A stretch of 64,000 nucleotides of DNA from JABDGR01 sp964561455 (GTDB taxonomy: Bacteria; Verrucomicrobiota; Verrucomicrobiia; Opitutales; JABDGR01). Made by a program: the position numbers and the translations under genes. The notes under the pieces were generated by a model. That model made no database searches and was not told the DNA's origin. It saw only the letters and a program-made list of their open reading frames with translations. Numbering within the stretch: position 1 is the first letter of the stretch; every line of letters starts with the position of its first letter. Below, in pieces: positions 55,275-63,769 of this stretch. The stretch is taken from NCBI GenBank assembly GCA_964561455.1, contig CAZLPS010000011.1:1-64000 (forward strand). Direction: 5' to 3'.

Positions 55275-56279
55275 TTAGCGTTTCGTCAACAAGTCCGCCA
55301 CAATTGCGTCCGCCGTAATTCCGTCCGCTTCGGCGCGGTAGTTCAGCAGCACGCGGTGGCGCAGCACCATCGGCGCCGCCTCGACAATGTCCTCGACGGC
55401 GACGTTGAAGCGGCCCCCCATGGCGGCCAGCACCTTGCCCGCCAGCGCAAGGTATTGCGATGCCCGGGGCCCGGCGCCCCAGCGCACGTAGCGTTTCACC
55501 CGCTCGGATGCCGTCGCCATCTCCGGCCGAGTGGAGTGCACCAGATTGACTGCGAACTGGGCCACTGATGACGGCACTGGTACCGCACGCACAGCGTTTT
55601 GCAGCGCGATAATCTTCTCCCCGGTCAGCACACTCTTCACTGTTGGCTCCGCCGAAGTGGTTGTGCGAACCAAGATTTCCACTTCTTCATCCCGCGTGGG
55701 GTAACCCACTTTCAGGCAAAACATGAACCGGTCAAGTTGCGCCTCGGGCAGGGGGTAGGTGCCTTCCTGTTCAATGGGGTTTTGGGTGGCGAGGACAAAG
55801 AAAGGTGGCCGCAAGGCATGGGTCTGGCCCGCCACCGTGACGCGCTGCTCCTGCATCGCCTCAAGCAACGCCGCCTGAGTTTTCGGCGGCGTGCGGTTAA
55901 TTTCATCCGCGAGGATGAGCTGGCCAAAAATCGGCCCTGGCACAAATCGGAAATTGCGCCGACCGTCGGCGCCTTCTTCGATCAGCTCGGAGCCAAGAAT
56001 GTCGCCCGGCATCAAATCGGGCGTGAACTGGATCCGTCGGAAATCGAGGTCGAGCGTATTGGCCAGGGTTTTAACCATCAGGGTCTTGGCCAGGCCCGGC
56101 ACCCCAACCATCAGGCAGTGGCCCTGCGCCAGGAGGGCGACGAATATGTCGCGCACGAGCGCGTGCTGGCCAATGATGCGTTTTCTGATCTCGCGATTGA
56201 CGACCGGATAAAGGTCGTTCACTTCGCCAAGCAGTTTTACATCCTCTTCGGAGACGGGGGTGTCGGTTTCGGTGATCAT
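55275..56279 (-). CDS. moxR: MoxR-family AAA+ ATPase
   Basis: 334 residues, normal for the family. Walker A GVPGLAKT (59-66), Walker B LILADEINR (121-129), sensor ATQNPIEQEGTYPLPEAQLD (164-183) with the following Arg as arginine finger, and a C-terminal lid domain. MoxR ATPases act as chaperones that insert cofactors or assemble envelope complexes with VWA-domain partners, which are encoded just downstream. Start ATG at 56277-56279; no strong ribosome site precedes it. Confidence 0.95.
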   Translation of the reverse strand: MITETDTPVSEEDVKLLGEVNDLYPVVNREIRKRIIGQHALVRDIFVALLAQGHCLMVGVPGLAKTLMVKTLANTLDLDFRRIQFTPDLMPGDILGSELIEEGADGRRNFRFVPGPIFGQLILADEINRTPPKTQAALLEAMQEQRVTVAGQTHALRPPFFVLATQNPIEQEGTYPLPEAQLDRFMFCLKVGYPTRDEEVEILVRTTTSAEPTVKSVLTGEKIIALQNAVRAVPVPSSVAQFAVNLVHSTRPEMATASERVKRYVRWGAGPRASQYLALAGKVLAAMGGRFNVAVEDIVEAAPMVLRHRVLLNYRAEADGITADAIVADLLTKR

Positions 56280-56322
56280 TGAGGTTAAGAGAAAAAGGGA
56301 AATGCGCCGTTAAAATCGCTGA

Positions 56323-57201
56323 CTAGGAGACCGCCACGCGAACCGGCGGTTCCCTCAGCTCCAGTAAAGTCCCGTTGATTCCCGCCGACCGCCCGGAGCC
56401 GCGATTGACGTTCAGGCTGGTAGCCGGAGCTGGCTTCACGGTGGGCGCCGGCCGGGCGGTGGTGGCGGAGTTCGCGCGATTGGCTGGCGCGGTGGCGCTG
56501 GCCGCCGGACCGGCGGCACCATTCTTGAACGGCGGCTCTTGAATTTCTTGTCCTGATAGCAGGCTGGCCGTTTCGCCTTGGGCAAGACTATTATCCTTAT
56601 AGTAGGAAACCACCTGCTTGGCTGCACCATCCGCCAATTGCGTGAAAGTTGCCTTGGGGTTCGCCTTCAGCGCATCCACCCAAAATCCCGTAAAGCGGGG
56701 CGTCATCGGACCGTTTGAAGCCGCGACCGCGTTACATTGCGGGAGAGTTTTGAGGAGCGGCAGATAATCGCTGCTTAATTCGGTGCCCAATAACACATAG
56801 GTCGGCCCCGTAAACGCCGCCAAGGCATCGTGCAAATCACCCGCACTCAAACGCGGCCCGCGCAATTGAAATGCCGGCGAACCATCGCGACTCGGCGCGC
56901 TGTGGCCCAAAAGCAAAATCCAGCATTCTCCCGCGGCCCCCGTCGCAGTTTGCGTTTTCGCCATGGCCGCCAGCAAGCTGTCCCGCGTCACCGGCTGGTT
57001 GTTGTCTCCGGTGAGCAGGGTGATGTTATTCGTGGGCACGCCGCGGGCCAAAAGCGCCGTGCGCGCCTCTTCCGCCTCGACCCGCCACAACGCCGCGTCC
57101 TTTTCATCCGCGGTCAAGCCGATGACAATCAATGCGGTAGTGGCGGCCGGTGCCGAAGCCACTCCGGTTAACAGGAGAATTAATAGCGCTAGAAATCGCA
57201 T
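56323..57201 (-). CDS. Secreted caspase-fold protein, probably inactive
   Basis: 292 residues with a signal peptide (1-20, ending APAA). The next ~130 residues show the caspase/legumain (C13/C14) pattern: strand ALIVIGL, helix with RTALLARGVP, NITLLTGDN, then ILLLGHSA with the expected catalytic His (~100) and RLSAGDLHDAL. At the strand where these enzymes carry D-x-C, this protein has TYVLLGTELS with no Cys, so it is likely a pseudo-peptidase. The C-terminal ~70 residues are Ala/Pro/Thr-rich, perhaps a linker. Similar genes accompany moxR-DUF4159 operons. The gap to moxR is 43 bases. Confidence 0.65.
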   Translation of the reverse strand: MRFLALLILLLTGVASAPAATTALIVIGLTADEKDAALWRVEAEEARTALLARGVPTNNITLLTGDNNQPVTRDSLLAAMAKTQTATGAAGECWILLLGHSAPSRDGSPAFQLRGPRLSAGDLHDALAAFTGPTYVLLGTELSSDYLPLLKTLPQCNAVAASNGPMTPRFTGFWVDALKANPKATFTQLADGAAKQVVSYYKDNSLAQGETASLLSGQEIQEPPFKNGAAGPAASATAPANRANSATTARPAPTVKPAPATSLNVNRGSGRSAGINGTLLELREPPVRVAVS

Positions 57202-57225
57202 GGGGAGTTGCAGTCGCGCCGGCCC

Positions 57226-58005
57226 TCAGTGGGTGATGGCGTAAATGTAGATGTTGGTCATCATTTCCAGGCACTCTTGGGCGTTGGCCGGGGAACCCAC
57301 GTGCGCCCAAGCGCACTGCAGCCCGCTCATCGAGAACATGCCCACCAGACGATTGCCCAGGTGAATGGTGCGCAGGGGAAAAGCGCGCGTGTCCATCCAA
57401 CTGTTGCCCGGCATGGCCCGCGGCGGATGCCGCTGCACTCTGAAAAACAGCCCATAGACTTCATGGCTTTCGGGAATCGGGTCAATCTTGGCTCCCGGCA
57501 GCATCCCATTCAAAAACTTGAGCTGGTTGGCCAGATATTCGTCCGGCGAGGGATTGATGCCGGTGTTGCAGCAGCAATCAATGAACAAGAATCCGCCCCG
57601 CTTCAAGTATTCCGCAAGGTTGCGTTCCTCGGTCGGATTCAGATTCTCCACCCGGTCGGTGAATAAAAACGGGTAGTTGCACAATCCCGCCAGGGTCGCC
57701 CCGCTGGCCGCCTGCCAGGTGGTGTCAATGTTCAGCGAGGAATTGCGCCGGATAAAATCCAGCAGTTCCGGATCGCTTTCCGCATGACGGTTCCAATATT
57801 GGCCGCTGTTCCGCAATCGCGCCCACTCAACTTTTCCGCCGCGAAAATCCTGGCCCGATCCGCCCGGCGCCTGCGCCCGTACCGCCGAGGCGAGGCATGC
57901 TCCCACGCAACTGCCGATAAAACGCCGCCGCCCCAAGCGATGCCCCTGTGCCGGCTCCGCGCACGCCGTCGGGCCCAATGGCCGATAAATGGGAGGGGTG
58001 GTCAT
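57226..58005 (-). CDS. DUF4159 protein, Tat-exported (copy A)
   Basis: 259 residues from the ATG at 58005. This start is chosen over an in-frame ATG at 58050 because TTTAAGGACAGG lies directly before it and because the same start and leader recur in two neighbouring genes. A twin-arginine signal (GRRRFIGS, then a hydrophobic stretch ending VRAQA) is followed by a DUF4159 domain: RNSGQYWNRHAESDPELLDF, LCNYPFLFTDRVENL, LAEYLKRGGFLFIDCCC. The triple Cys (DCCCN) is unusual and shared with copy B. Function unknown; the fold resembles glutamine-amidotransferase-like periplasmic proteins. Tandem paralogue of 58097-58873. Confidence 0.88.
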   Translation of the reverse strand: MTTPPIYRPLGPTACAEPAQGHRLGRRRFIGSCVGACLASAVRAQAPGGSGQDFRGGKVEWARLRNSGQYWNRHAESDPELLDFIRRNSSLNIDTTWQAASGATLAGLCNYPFLFTDRVENLNPTEERNLAEYLKRGGFLFIDCCCNTGINPSPDEYLANQLKFLNGMLPGAKIDPIPESHEVYGLFFRVQRHPPRAMPGNSWMDTRAFPLRTIHLGNRLVGMFSMSGLQCAWAHVGSPANAQECLEMMTNIYIYAITH

Positions 58006-58050
58006 CCTGTCCTTAAATAACCGCAACTTCCCCAATGATGCAATCCACAT
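58003..58050 (-). repeat. Shared 5' segment, copy A
   Basis: The leader and upstream 45 bases of copy A match two other genes (58871-58916 and 60346-60391): TTGCA, TGGGGAA, then TTTAAGGACAGG and ATGACCACC. See the related finding. Confidence 0.7.
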
Positions 58051-58096
58051 TTATCGCCTTGGCGCGGAATCCTTATCGCCTTGGTTGGCCGAACCC

Positions 58097-58873
58097 TTAC
58101 CGGGTCATCGCGTAAATATAGATGTTGGTCATCATCTCCAGGCACTCTTGGGCGATCGCCGGGGTGTCCACGTGCGCCCATCCACATTGCAGCCCGCTCA
58201 TCGAAAGTATGCCGGTGAGGCGCGTTCCCCGATAAATCCCGTGCAACGGGAACGGCCGCCGGCTCGTTTCCGTGTTGCTCGCCATAATGCGCGGCGGGTG
58301 CCGCTGCATCGCAAAAAAGATTGTATAAATTTCGTTGCTTTCCGGTAGGGGGTCTATGCGGGCGTCCAGCACTATCCCGCGCAGGAATTTAATCTGGCTC
58401 GCCAGATAGTTGTCCAGGGAGGGGTTGATGCCCGTGTTGCAGCAGCAATCAATGAATAAAAAACCGCCGCGCTTCAGATACTCCGCCAGATTCCGCCCCG
58501 CGGACGAATCCAGATTCTCCACCCGGTCCGTGAACAGAAACGGATAATTGCACAAGCCCGCCAGCGTGGCCGCGCTCGCCGCCTGCCAAGTGGGGTCAAT
58601 ATTCAGCGAAGTGTTGCGCCGGAGGAAATCCAACAGCTCCGGGTCGCTCTCCGCATGGCGATTCCAATATTGCCCCGGGTTGCGCAAACGCGCCCACTCG
58701 ACTTTCCCGCCCCGGAAATCACTGGCCGAGCCCGGTGCCTGCGCCCGGACCACCGGCGCCAGAGTCGCCGCCATGCAAGCGCCCAGAAATCGCCGCCGGC
58801 TCCATGGCGGCCGGCCGTTCGCGGTAATGTCCGCGTCCGGGCCAAACGGACGATAGATGGGACGGGTGGTCAT
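58097..58873 (-). CDS. DUF4159 protein, Tat-exported (copy B)
   Basis: 258 residues from the ATG at 58873, preceded by TTAATTAAGGACAGG. The frame is open to 58954, but that longer start would overlap the previous gene and lacks a ribosome site. Tat signal SRRRFLGA followed by a hydrophobic stretch ending VRAQA. The body is closely similar to copy A over its whole length (LCNYPFLFTDRVENLD, RGGFLFIDCCCNTGINPS, the ECLEMMTNIYIYA end), so the pair is a tandem duplication. The gap to copy A is 91 bases. Confidence 0.88.
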   Translation of the reverse strand: MTTRPIYRPFGPDADITANGRPPWSRRRFLGACMAATLAPVVRAQAPGSASDFRGGKVEWARLRNPGQYWNRHAESDPELLDFLRRNTSLNIDPTWQAASAATLAGLCNYPFLFTDRVENLDSSAGRNLAEYLKRGGFLFIDCCCNTGINPSLDNYLASQIKFLRGIVLDARIDPLPESNEIYTIFFAMQRHPPRIMASNTETSRRPFPLHGIYRGTRLTGILSMSGLQCGWAHVDTPAIAQECLEMMTNIYIYAMTR

Positions 58874-58916
58874 CCTGTCCTTAATTAATTGCAAAAGCTC
58901 CCACGATGCAACCGAC
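58871..58916 (-). repeat. Shared 5' segment, copy B
   Basis: Same segment before DUF4159 copy B, with TTGCATCGTGGGA and TTAATTAAGGACAGG, then ATGACCACC. Contains the ribosome site AAGGA. Confidence 0.7.
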
Positions 58917-58941
58917 TTTTCCCGGAAAAATATTCCGCCCC

Positions 58942-60348
58942 CTAATCGCTCCACTCAGGGTCCGGGCTGAAACCCAATACCTGGACGGCGTCCTTGAATT
59001 TTATAGACGGGCTCACTGCGTGGCCCGTCGCCACGTCCCAGACTTGCACAACGTTGTCCGCTGAGGTGGTAACCATCCATTCCCAATCCGGGCTTAATGT
59101 CTTGGTTTTAATTTTGTCATCGTATTTCAACAACCGGTTCATGGGCTGACCCGTTTGCGCGTCCCACACCTGCGCCCCTGGATCCGCTGAATCCAGTTTC
59201 ACCCATTTGCCATTCGGACTGAAGCTCGCATTGTGAACAGTCTGCTGCTCCTTGATTGGCAGGCTAATGGGCCGACCACTGAGCGCATCCCATACCCGGA
59301 TCGTCTTGCTCAGCGAGACGGTCACCACCTTTTTGCAGTCGGGGCTGAAGTTGGCAAATTCCGCCGCTGAATCAGTCGGCATGGGCGGGCTCACGGGCTG
59401 CCGGGTTTGCGCATCCCAAACTTGCGCGGTTTTGGCGACCGAAGAGGTAAGGACCCACTTCCCGTCCGGGCTGAAGTGCACGGAGTCCAACGCTCCAAAC
59501 TGTTTGATGGGCGAACCGGCGGGTTTCCCTGTGGCCGCATCCACAATAAAGACATTTCCATTTTTCAATCCCGCTATTGCCCATTTGCCGTCCGGGCTGA
59601 TGGCGGCGGCTCGGACAACGTCTTCAAACTCTATTTTTGGGCCAAGGGGCAAACCCGTCGGTACATCCCATACTTGCACCCAATTGCTCATCGTCGCCGC
59701 GTTACTTCCCATGGCGGTTACCCTCCGATTCCCATCCGCCGAGGACGCCGTCCGGCTTCCAAAACCAGGATCAATTTTTCCCACCTCATTCACGGGCAAG
59801 CCCACCGGTTGGCCCGCGGCCGCATCCCATACTCGCGTGGTCTTGTCGGCCGTCTTGGTAATGACCTGTTTGCCATCCAGGCTGAAAGTTGCCGACGCAA
59901 TTGCCTCCGGATGCAACATCGGCGGGCTGACAGGTTGGCCGGTTTGCGCGTCCCATACCCGGGCGATTTTCTCCGCCGAAACGGTCAACACCCATTTCCC
60001 ATCCGGGCTGAAGCTCGCGGACTGCACCAGCCCGGCGTGCAGCATCGGTGGGCTGACTGCTTGGCCCGTGCGTGCATCCCACACCTGCACCGTTCCATCC
60101 GTCGTCGCCGTCGCCAGCCAGCGAAACTTTTGCTCATTCGCGGAGACGGGATTCTCTGCGTTGACAGCTTCAACGGTCTGAAGATTTGCCAAAAACATTA
60201 GCCCTGCCCACACGAGTGCCTGCAACACTTTCGTCACTCCTGCCGCCACACGCTTTCCATGGAAACGCCAGCGACTCCACGACGCACTCCCATGCGGATT
60301 ACCGCACTCCGTCGGCCCAAGCGGGCGAAAGTTGGGAGGGGTGGTCAT
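58942..60348 (-). CDS. Secreted WD40 beta-propeller protein with borrowed leader
   Basis: 468 residues from the ATG at 60348, preceded by TTTAAGGACAGG; the frame stays open to 60453 but this start matches the two DUF4159 genes. The leader MTTPPNFRPLGPTECG and SRWRFHG is a decayed form of the DUF4159 leader, with the twin Arg reduced to R-W-R. A hydrophobic helix follows (VWAGLMFLANLQTV), so it is probably exported or anchored. Nine WD-like repeats follow, each with ASFSPDGKWVLT and VWDAxTGQPVSPP, enough for a propeller of about 8-9 blades. Probable protein-interaction scaffold of the operon's complex. Confidence 0.78.
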   Translation of the reverse strand: MTTPPNFRPLGPTECGNPHGSASWSRWRFHGKRVAAGVTKVLQALVWAGLMFLANLQTVEAVNAENPVSANEQKFRWLATATTDGTVQVWDARTGQAVSPPMLHAGLVQSASFSPDGKWVLTVSAEKIARVWDAQTGQPVSPPMLHPEAIASATFSLDGKQVITKTADKTTRVWDAAAGQPVGLPVNEVGKIDPGFGSRTASSADGNRRVTAMGSNAATMSNWVQVWDVPTGLPLGPKIEFEDVVRAAAISPDGKWAIAGLKNGNVFIVDAATGKPAGSPIKQFGALDSVHFSPDGKWVLTSSVAKTAQVWDAQTRQPVSPPMPTDSAAEFANFSPDCKKVVTVSLSKTIRVWDALSGRPISLPIKEQQTVHNASFSPNGKWVKLDSADPGAQVWDAQTGQPMNRLLKYDDKIKTKTLSPDWEWMVTTSADNVVQVWDVATGHAVSPSIKFKDAVQVLGFSPDPEWSD

Positions 60349-60391
60349 CCTGTCCTTAAACAACTGCATTTTCCCCACGGTTGCAATCCGC
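60346..60391 (-). repeat. Shared 5' segment, copy C
   Basis: Same segment before the WD40 gene, with TTGCAACCGTGGGGAAAA and TTTAAGGACAGG, then ATGACCACC. It shows that the WD40 gene has the same translation start region as the DUF4159 pair. Confidence 0.7.
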
Positions 60392-60415
60392 ATTTGCGGG
60401 CGCATTTTTGTCACC

Positions 60416-61567
60416 CTAATCGCCCCAAGTGCTGGCAGGGCTGAAGCAGGCAAAAGTCACGGAATCATGGATTGGCGGACCAACCGGCAGGCCCGTTTGG
60501 GCATCCCAGACTTGTGCCGGTCCCCAAGAGGAAGCGGTTACCACCCACTTGCTGTCTGGACTAAAGTTCACTGAATTAAGTTCCGAAAATCGTTTCATCG
60601 GCGCACTCACCAGCAATCCCGTTTGAGCGCTCCACACCCGTGCGGCGGGCTCACGCGATGCCGTCACCACCCAGGCTCCATTCGGACTAAAACTCGCCCA
60701 AGCGTCTTTGTCATGTTTCATGGGCTGTCCAACTGTCAGGCCGGTTCGGACGTCCCAAATCTGCACCGTGTGGTCGCGCGCCACCGTAAGCAGCTTCCTG
60801 CCGTCTGAACTAAAGCTCATCACTGAAATATCCGCACTTATAATCTTTATTGGCGGGCTCACCTGTTCGCCGCTTTGCGGGTCCCAATTCCGCACGGCTC
60901 CGTCACACGTCATGATCGTTTTTCCGTCCGGACTGAATCTTGCGAACGATACCCAAGATTCATGCTTCATCGGCGGACCTGCTGGCAGGCCGGTTTGCGC
61001 GTCCCAGACGCGCGCGGTCCTGTCGGAAGAACCCGTCAAAACCCATTTTCCATCCGGACTGAAACTTGCGGAACTAATCCTCTCGTCGTGGCGCATCGGT
61101 TGGCCCACGAGCAGGCCGGTTTGGGCGTCCCAAACCCGCGCCGCGTTGTCCTCGGACACCGTCAAAACCCGGGTGCTGTCCGCGCTAAAAATCGCCGACG
61201 AAACAATTTGGTTATGTTTCATCTCGGGGCTAACGGCGTTGCCCGTGCGCGCGTTCCATACCCGCACGTTATTCTGGTCTGATGCCACCACGACCCACTT
61301 TCCGTTTGGGCTGAAAGCCCCATTAGCCCAGCCCACGCAGTCCATCGGCTGGCCCACGGGCCTTCCCGTCTTCAAATCCCAGACTCTCGCCGTGCCGTCC
61401 ATGGACACCGTCAGGAGCCACTTGACCCTCATATTTGAATTGGCCGCCCGATTTTCGCCCCACCAGACCAGGCCCAAGATCAACCCGCACCACGCCAGCG
61501 TCGCCAGTATTTTCACCGATACCTTGCCAGTACGAAAATTGAACGTGAAAATTCCGGGTAACATCAC
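60416..61567 (-). CDS. Membrane-anchored WD40 beta-propeller protein
   Basis: 383 residues if translation begins at GTG 61567 (an ATG follows at once). A GTG at about 61516, preceded by GGCAAGG, would begin just before the hydrophobic anchor KILATLAWCGLILGLVWW and is an alternative start. Eight WD repeats with VWDAQTGLPVGPPM-type ends and FSPDGKWVLT strands form one propeller. Similar in repeat style to the next gene, from which it is separated by 67 bases. First gene of the ten-gene operon. Confidence 0.75.
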   Translation of the reverse strand: MMLPGIFTFNFRTGKVSVKILATLAWCGLILGLVWWGENRAANSNMRVKWLLTVSMDGTARVWDLKTGRPVGQPMDCVGWANGAFSPNGKWVVVASDQNNVRVWNARTGNAVSPEMKHNQIVSSAIFSADSTRVLTVSEDNAARVWDAQTGLLVGQPMRHDERISSASFSPDGKWVLTGSSDRTARVWDAQTGLPAGPPMKHESWVSFARFSPDGKTIMTCDGAVRNWDPQSGEQVSPPIKIISADISVMSFSSDGRKLLTVARDHTVQIWDVRTGLTVGQPMKHDKDAWASFSPNGAWVVTASREPAARVWSAQTGLLVSAPMKRFSELNSVNFSPDSKWVVTASSWGPAQVWDAQTGLPVGPPIHDSVTFACFSPASTWGD

Positions 61568-61740
61568 CTCGAAACAACACTACGCCGCCCAGAACCTCAA
61601 GCCATCCCTTGAGTTGTTCGGTTGGCAAGGCACCAGTCACCCCATACTCCAACCCCGCCCAAGCCTGCTTTCGCCGCGCGAGATTTCCCTTTTTACTTCT
61701 TAATTCTTGATTCATAATTCTTAATTCCTTCCCCACCCCC
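61568..61740. promoter_or_regulatory. Divergent intergenic region
   Basis: These 173 bases separate the operon (minus) from the lyase gene (plus), so promoters for both are expected here. The part next to the lyase is AT-rich and holds the heptamer repeats. No sigma-70 hexamer pair is strong enough to place. Confidence 0.5.
61693..61727. repeat. Five imperfect tandem heptamers
   Basis: Units TTACTTC, TTAATTC, TTGATTC, ATAATTC and TTAATTC run head to tail, 13-48 bases before the lyase start. The AT-rich run stands out from the flanking GC-rich DNA and may overlap the lyase promoter. Confidence 0.7.
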
Positions 61741-63672
61741 ATGCACCCCGGCTATACCCCCCTCCTCCTCGGTCTCATTGCCCTCACCCCCGCCTTCGCT
61801 GCACCCGCCCCCGGCGCGCCACCCGTCACCATCACCCAGACTGATCAGCTCATTGACCTCAATAACGGCAAAATCGCCGTGACCATGAACAAGGCCAATG
61901 GTCAAGTCTACTCCCTCCGCGCGGTCGTCGGCAATGAGTCCCGCGAACTGCTCAGCCCCACCCGCCGCTCCATCACCTACGATTTCGACTCCGGCAATCA
62001 AGGCAAGCCACACGTCGTTTTCGGCTCCGGCCTGTCCCACGCCACGGTCCGGGTCGTCAGCAGCACACCGGACTCCGCCGAAATTTCCGCTTCGTTCGAC
62101 CCCATTGACGTCTGCCCCTTTCACGTCGAAGTCCACTACATCCTCCGTCGCGGCGACCAAGGCGTTTACACTTTCCTTCACTATCAACACGGCCCCGGCA
62201 ATGGCGCCGTCATTCTCGAGCAAACCCGCGCTGTCATCTGGACCCTCCGCGGCACCGACCCCTTTACCAATTACGTCGTGGACGACAACCGTAAGGGCCC
62301 CTACCCTGCCGGCGAAGTCCTCGAAACGCCCATGGACACTTCCTGGCGTTACGCTTTCGACGGTCAGGTTCACTCGAAATACGACTACGCTAGTTTCATT
62401 GGCGAAGACCTCATTCACGGGATCGCCGGCCCGGGTCTCGGTCTCTGGCTCATCACCCCCAGCCGCGAATACGTCAATGGCGGCCCGCTCCGCCAGGAAT
62501 TGACCACCCACCAAGATTCGCCCACCTCTCTCCCCCAAAACAACGTCGTCCTCTGGATGTGCCAGGGCAACCACTTTGGCGGGCCCGACATCCCCATCGC
62601 CGCCAATGAATCCTGGAGCCGCTTTTACGGACCCGCCTTCATCTACGTCAACAGCGCCCCCTCCGTGGACGCCATGTGGGACGACGCCAAAAAAGTCGCC
62701 GGCGCCGAAGACGCCAAATGGCCCTACGCCTTCGTCAAGGATGCCGACTACCCGCTCGACCGCGGCACTGTCAGTGGCCAAATCAAAGTCTCCACCGGCG
62801 ACAGCGCGAAAAACGCCTGGGTCGTCCTCGCCAATCCTGGCGACAAGGATTGGTGCATGTCGTGCAAGAGCTACGAATTCTGGACCAAGGCCGACGCCGA
62901 CGGCAAATTCACCATTTCGAAAGTCCGCCCCGGCAACTACACGCTCTTCGTCACCGGCGGCAATCAGTTCGAAGACTTTATCAAGGATGGGATTTCCGTG
63001 AAAGCTGGTGCCAATAATGTCGGCACGCTCGCGTGGACGGCCGCAACCCACGGCACCAAGCTCTGGCAAATCGGCGTCCCCGACCGCTCCAGCCAGGAAT
63101 TCAAGGACGGCCTCAATTACCGCCACTTCACCAATTACCTTCGCTACGCCGAAACCTGCCCGGACGACGTCACTTACACCGTTGGCAAGAGCAAGGACAA
63201 CGAAGATTGGAATTTCGCCATGTGGGGCTGGTATATGAAGCAGCCCTATTGGAACGTCAATTTCGATGAACCCAAGGCCCAATCCGGCCGCGCCACCCTC
63301 ACCCTCAGCTTCGCCGCGTGGAATTATCCGGCCGGGTTGCAGATTAAACTTAATGGCCAGGTCATCGGCACCATCCTCGAGGGCCAGCCCCGCGCCGACA
63401 GCGACCCGGCAACCACCGGCACCGTTATCAGCGGTCTGCAAAAGTCCGGCATGGCCATTTACCGCAGTGGCGGGCAGGACAGCCTGCGCCAGGTCGTCTA
63501 TCTCCCGTTTGACGCCACTCTCATCAAAGCTGGCGCCAATGAAATGCAATTTGCCATGCAAGGCACCCGCCTCTACGACGCCCCCAGCGCCCGCAGCCCC
63601 CAAGCCGTCGGCGGCATCATGTGGGATGCGTTGCGCCTGGAGGTTGATGATAAAGCCAAAGGGCCAAAATAA
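61741..63672 (+). CDS. Rhamnogalacturonan lyase-like secreted protein (PL4 type)
   Basis: 643 residues, the usual size. Signal peptide ~1-20 (LLLGLIALTPAFAAP). A galactose-mutarotase-like catalytic beta-sandwich (~35-330) is followed by an FnIII-like domain (~345-430, with KFTISKVRPGNYTLFVTGG) and a C-terminal carbohydrate-binding jelly-roll (~440-640) opening with the diagnostic LWQIGVPDRSSQEFKDG. The family cleaves the rhamnose-galacturonate backbone of pectin by beta-elimination, outside the cytoplasm. I did not assign the catalytic Lys/His with certainty. ATG at 61741 follows CCCCACCCCC with no ribosome site. Divergent from the operon and apparently independent of it. Confidence 0.85.
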   Translation: MHPGYTPLLLGLIALTPAFAAPAPGAPPVTITQTDQLIDLNNGKIAVTMNKANGQVYSLRAVVGNESRELLSPTRRSITYDFDSGNQGKPHVVFGSGLSHATVRVVSSTPDSAEISASFDPIDVCPFHVEVHYILRRGDQGVYTFLHYQHGPGNGAVILEQTRAVIWTLRGTDPFTNYVVDDNRKGPYPAGEVLETPMDTSWRYAFDGQVHSKYDYASFIGEDLIHGIAGPGLGLWLITPSREYVNGGPLRQELTTHQDSPTSLPQNNVVLWMCQGNHFGGPDIPIAANESWSRFYGPAFIYVNSAPSVDAMWDDAKKVAGAEDAKWPYAFVKDADYPLDRGTVSGQIKVSTGDSAKNAWVVLANPGDKDWCMSCKSYEFWTKADADGKFTISKVRPGNYTLFVTGGNQFEDFIKDGISVKAGANNVGTLAWTAATHGTKLWQIGVPDRSSQEFKDGLNYRHFTNYLRYAETCPDDVTYTVGKSKDNEDWNFAMWGWYMKQPYWNVNFDEPKAQSGRATLTLSFAAWNYPAGLQIKLNGQVIGTILEGQPRADSDPATTGTVISGLQKSGMAIYRSGGQDSLRQVVYLPFDATLIKAGANEMQFAMQGTRLYDAPSARSPQAVGGIMWDALRLEVDDKAKGPK

Positions 63673-63769
63673 TGTGGCCGGGCGCTTTATTTTACGGGAT
63701 GATTCCTGAACTGGCTCTTCCACCAATATTTCCGCGGCTTGGAGCTCGTAAAAAAGCAAGGAAACCCGG

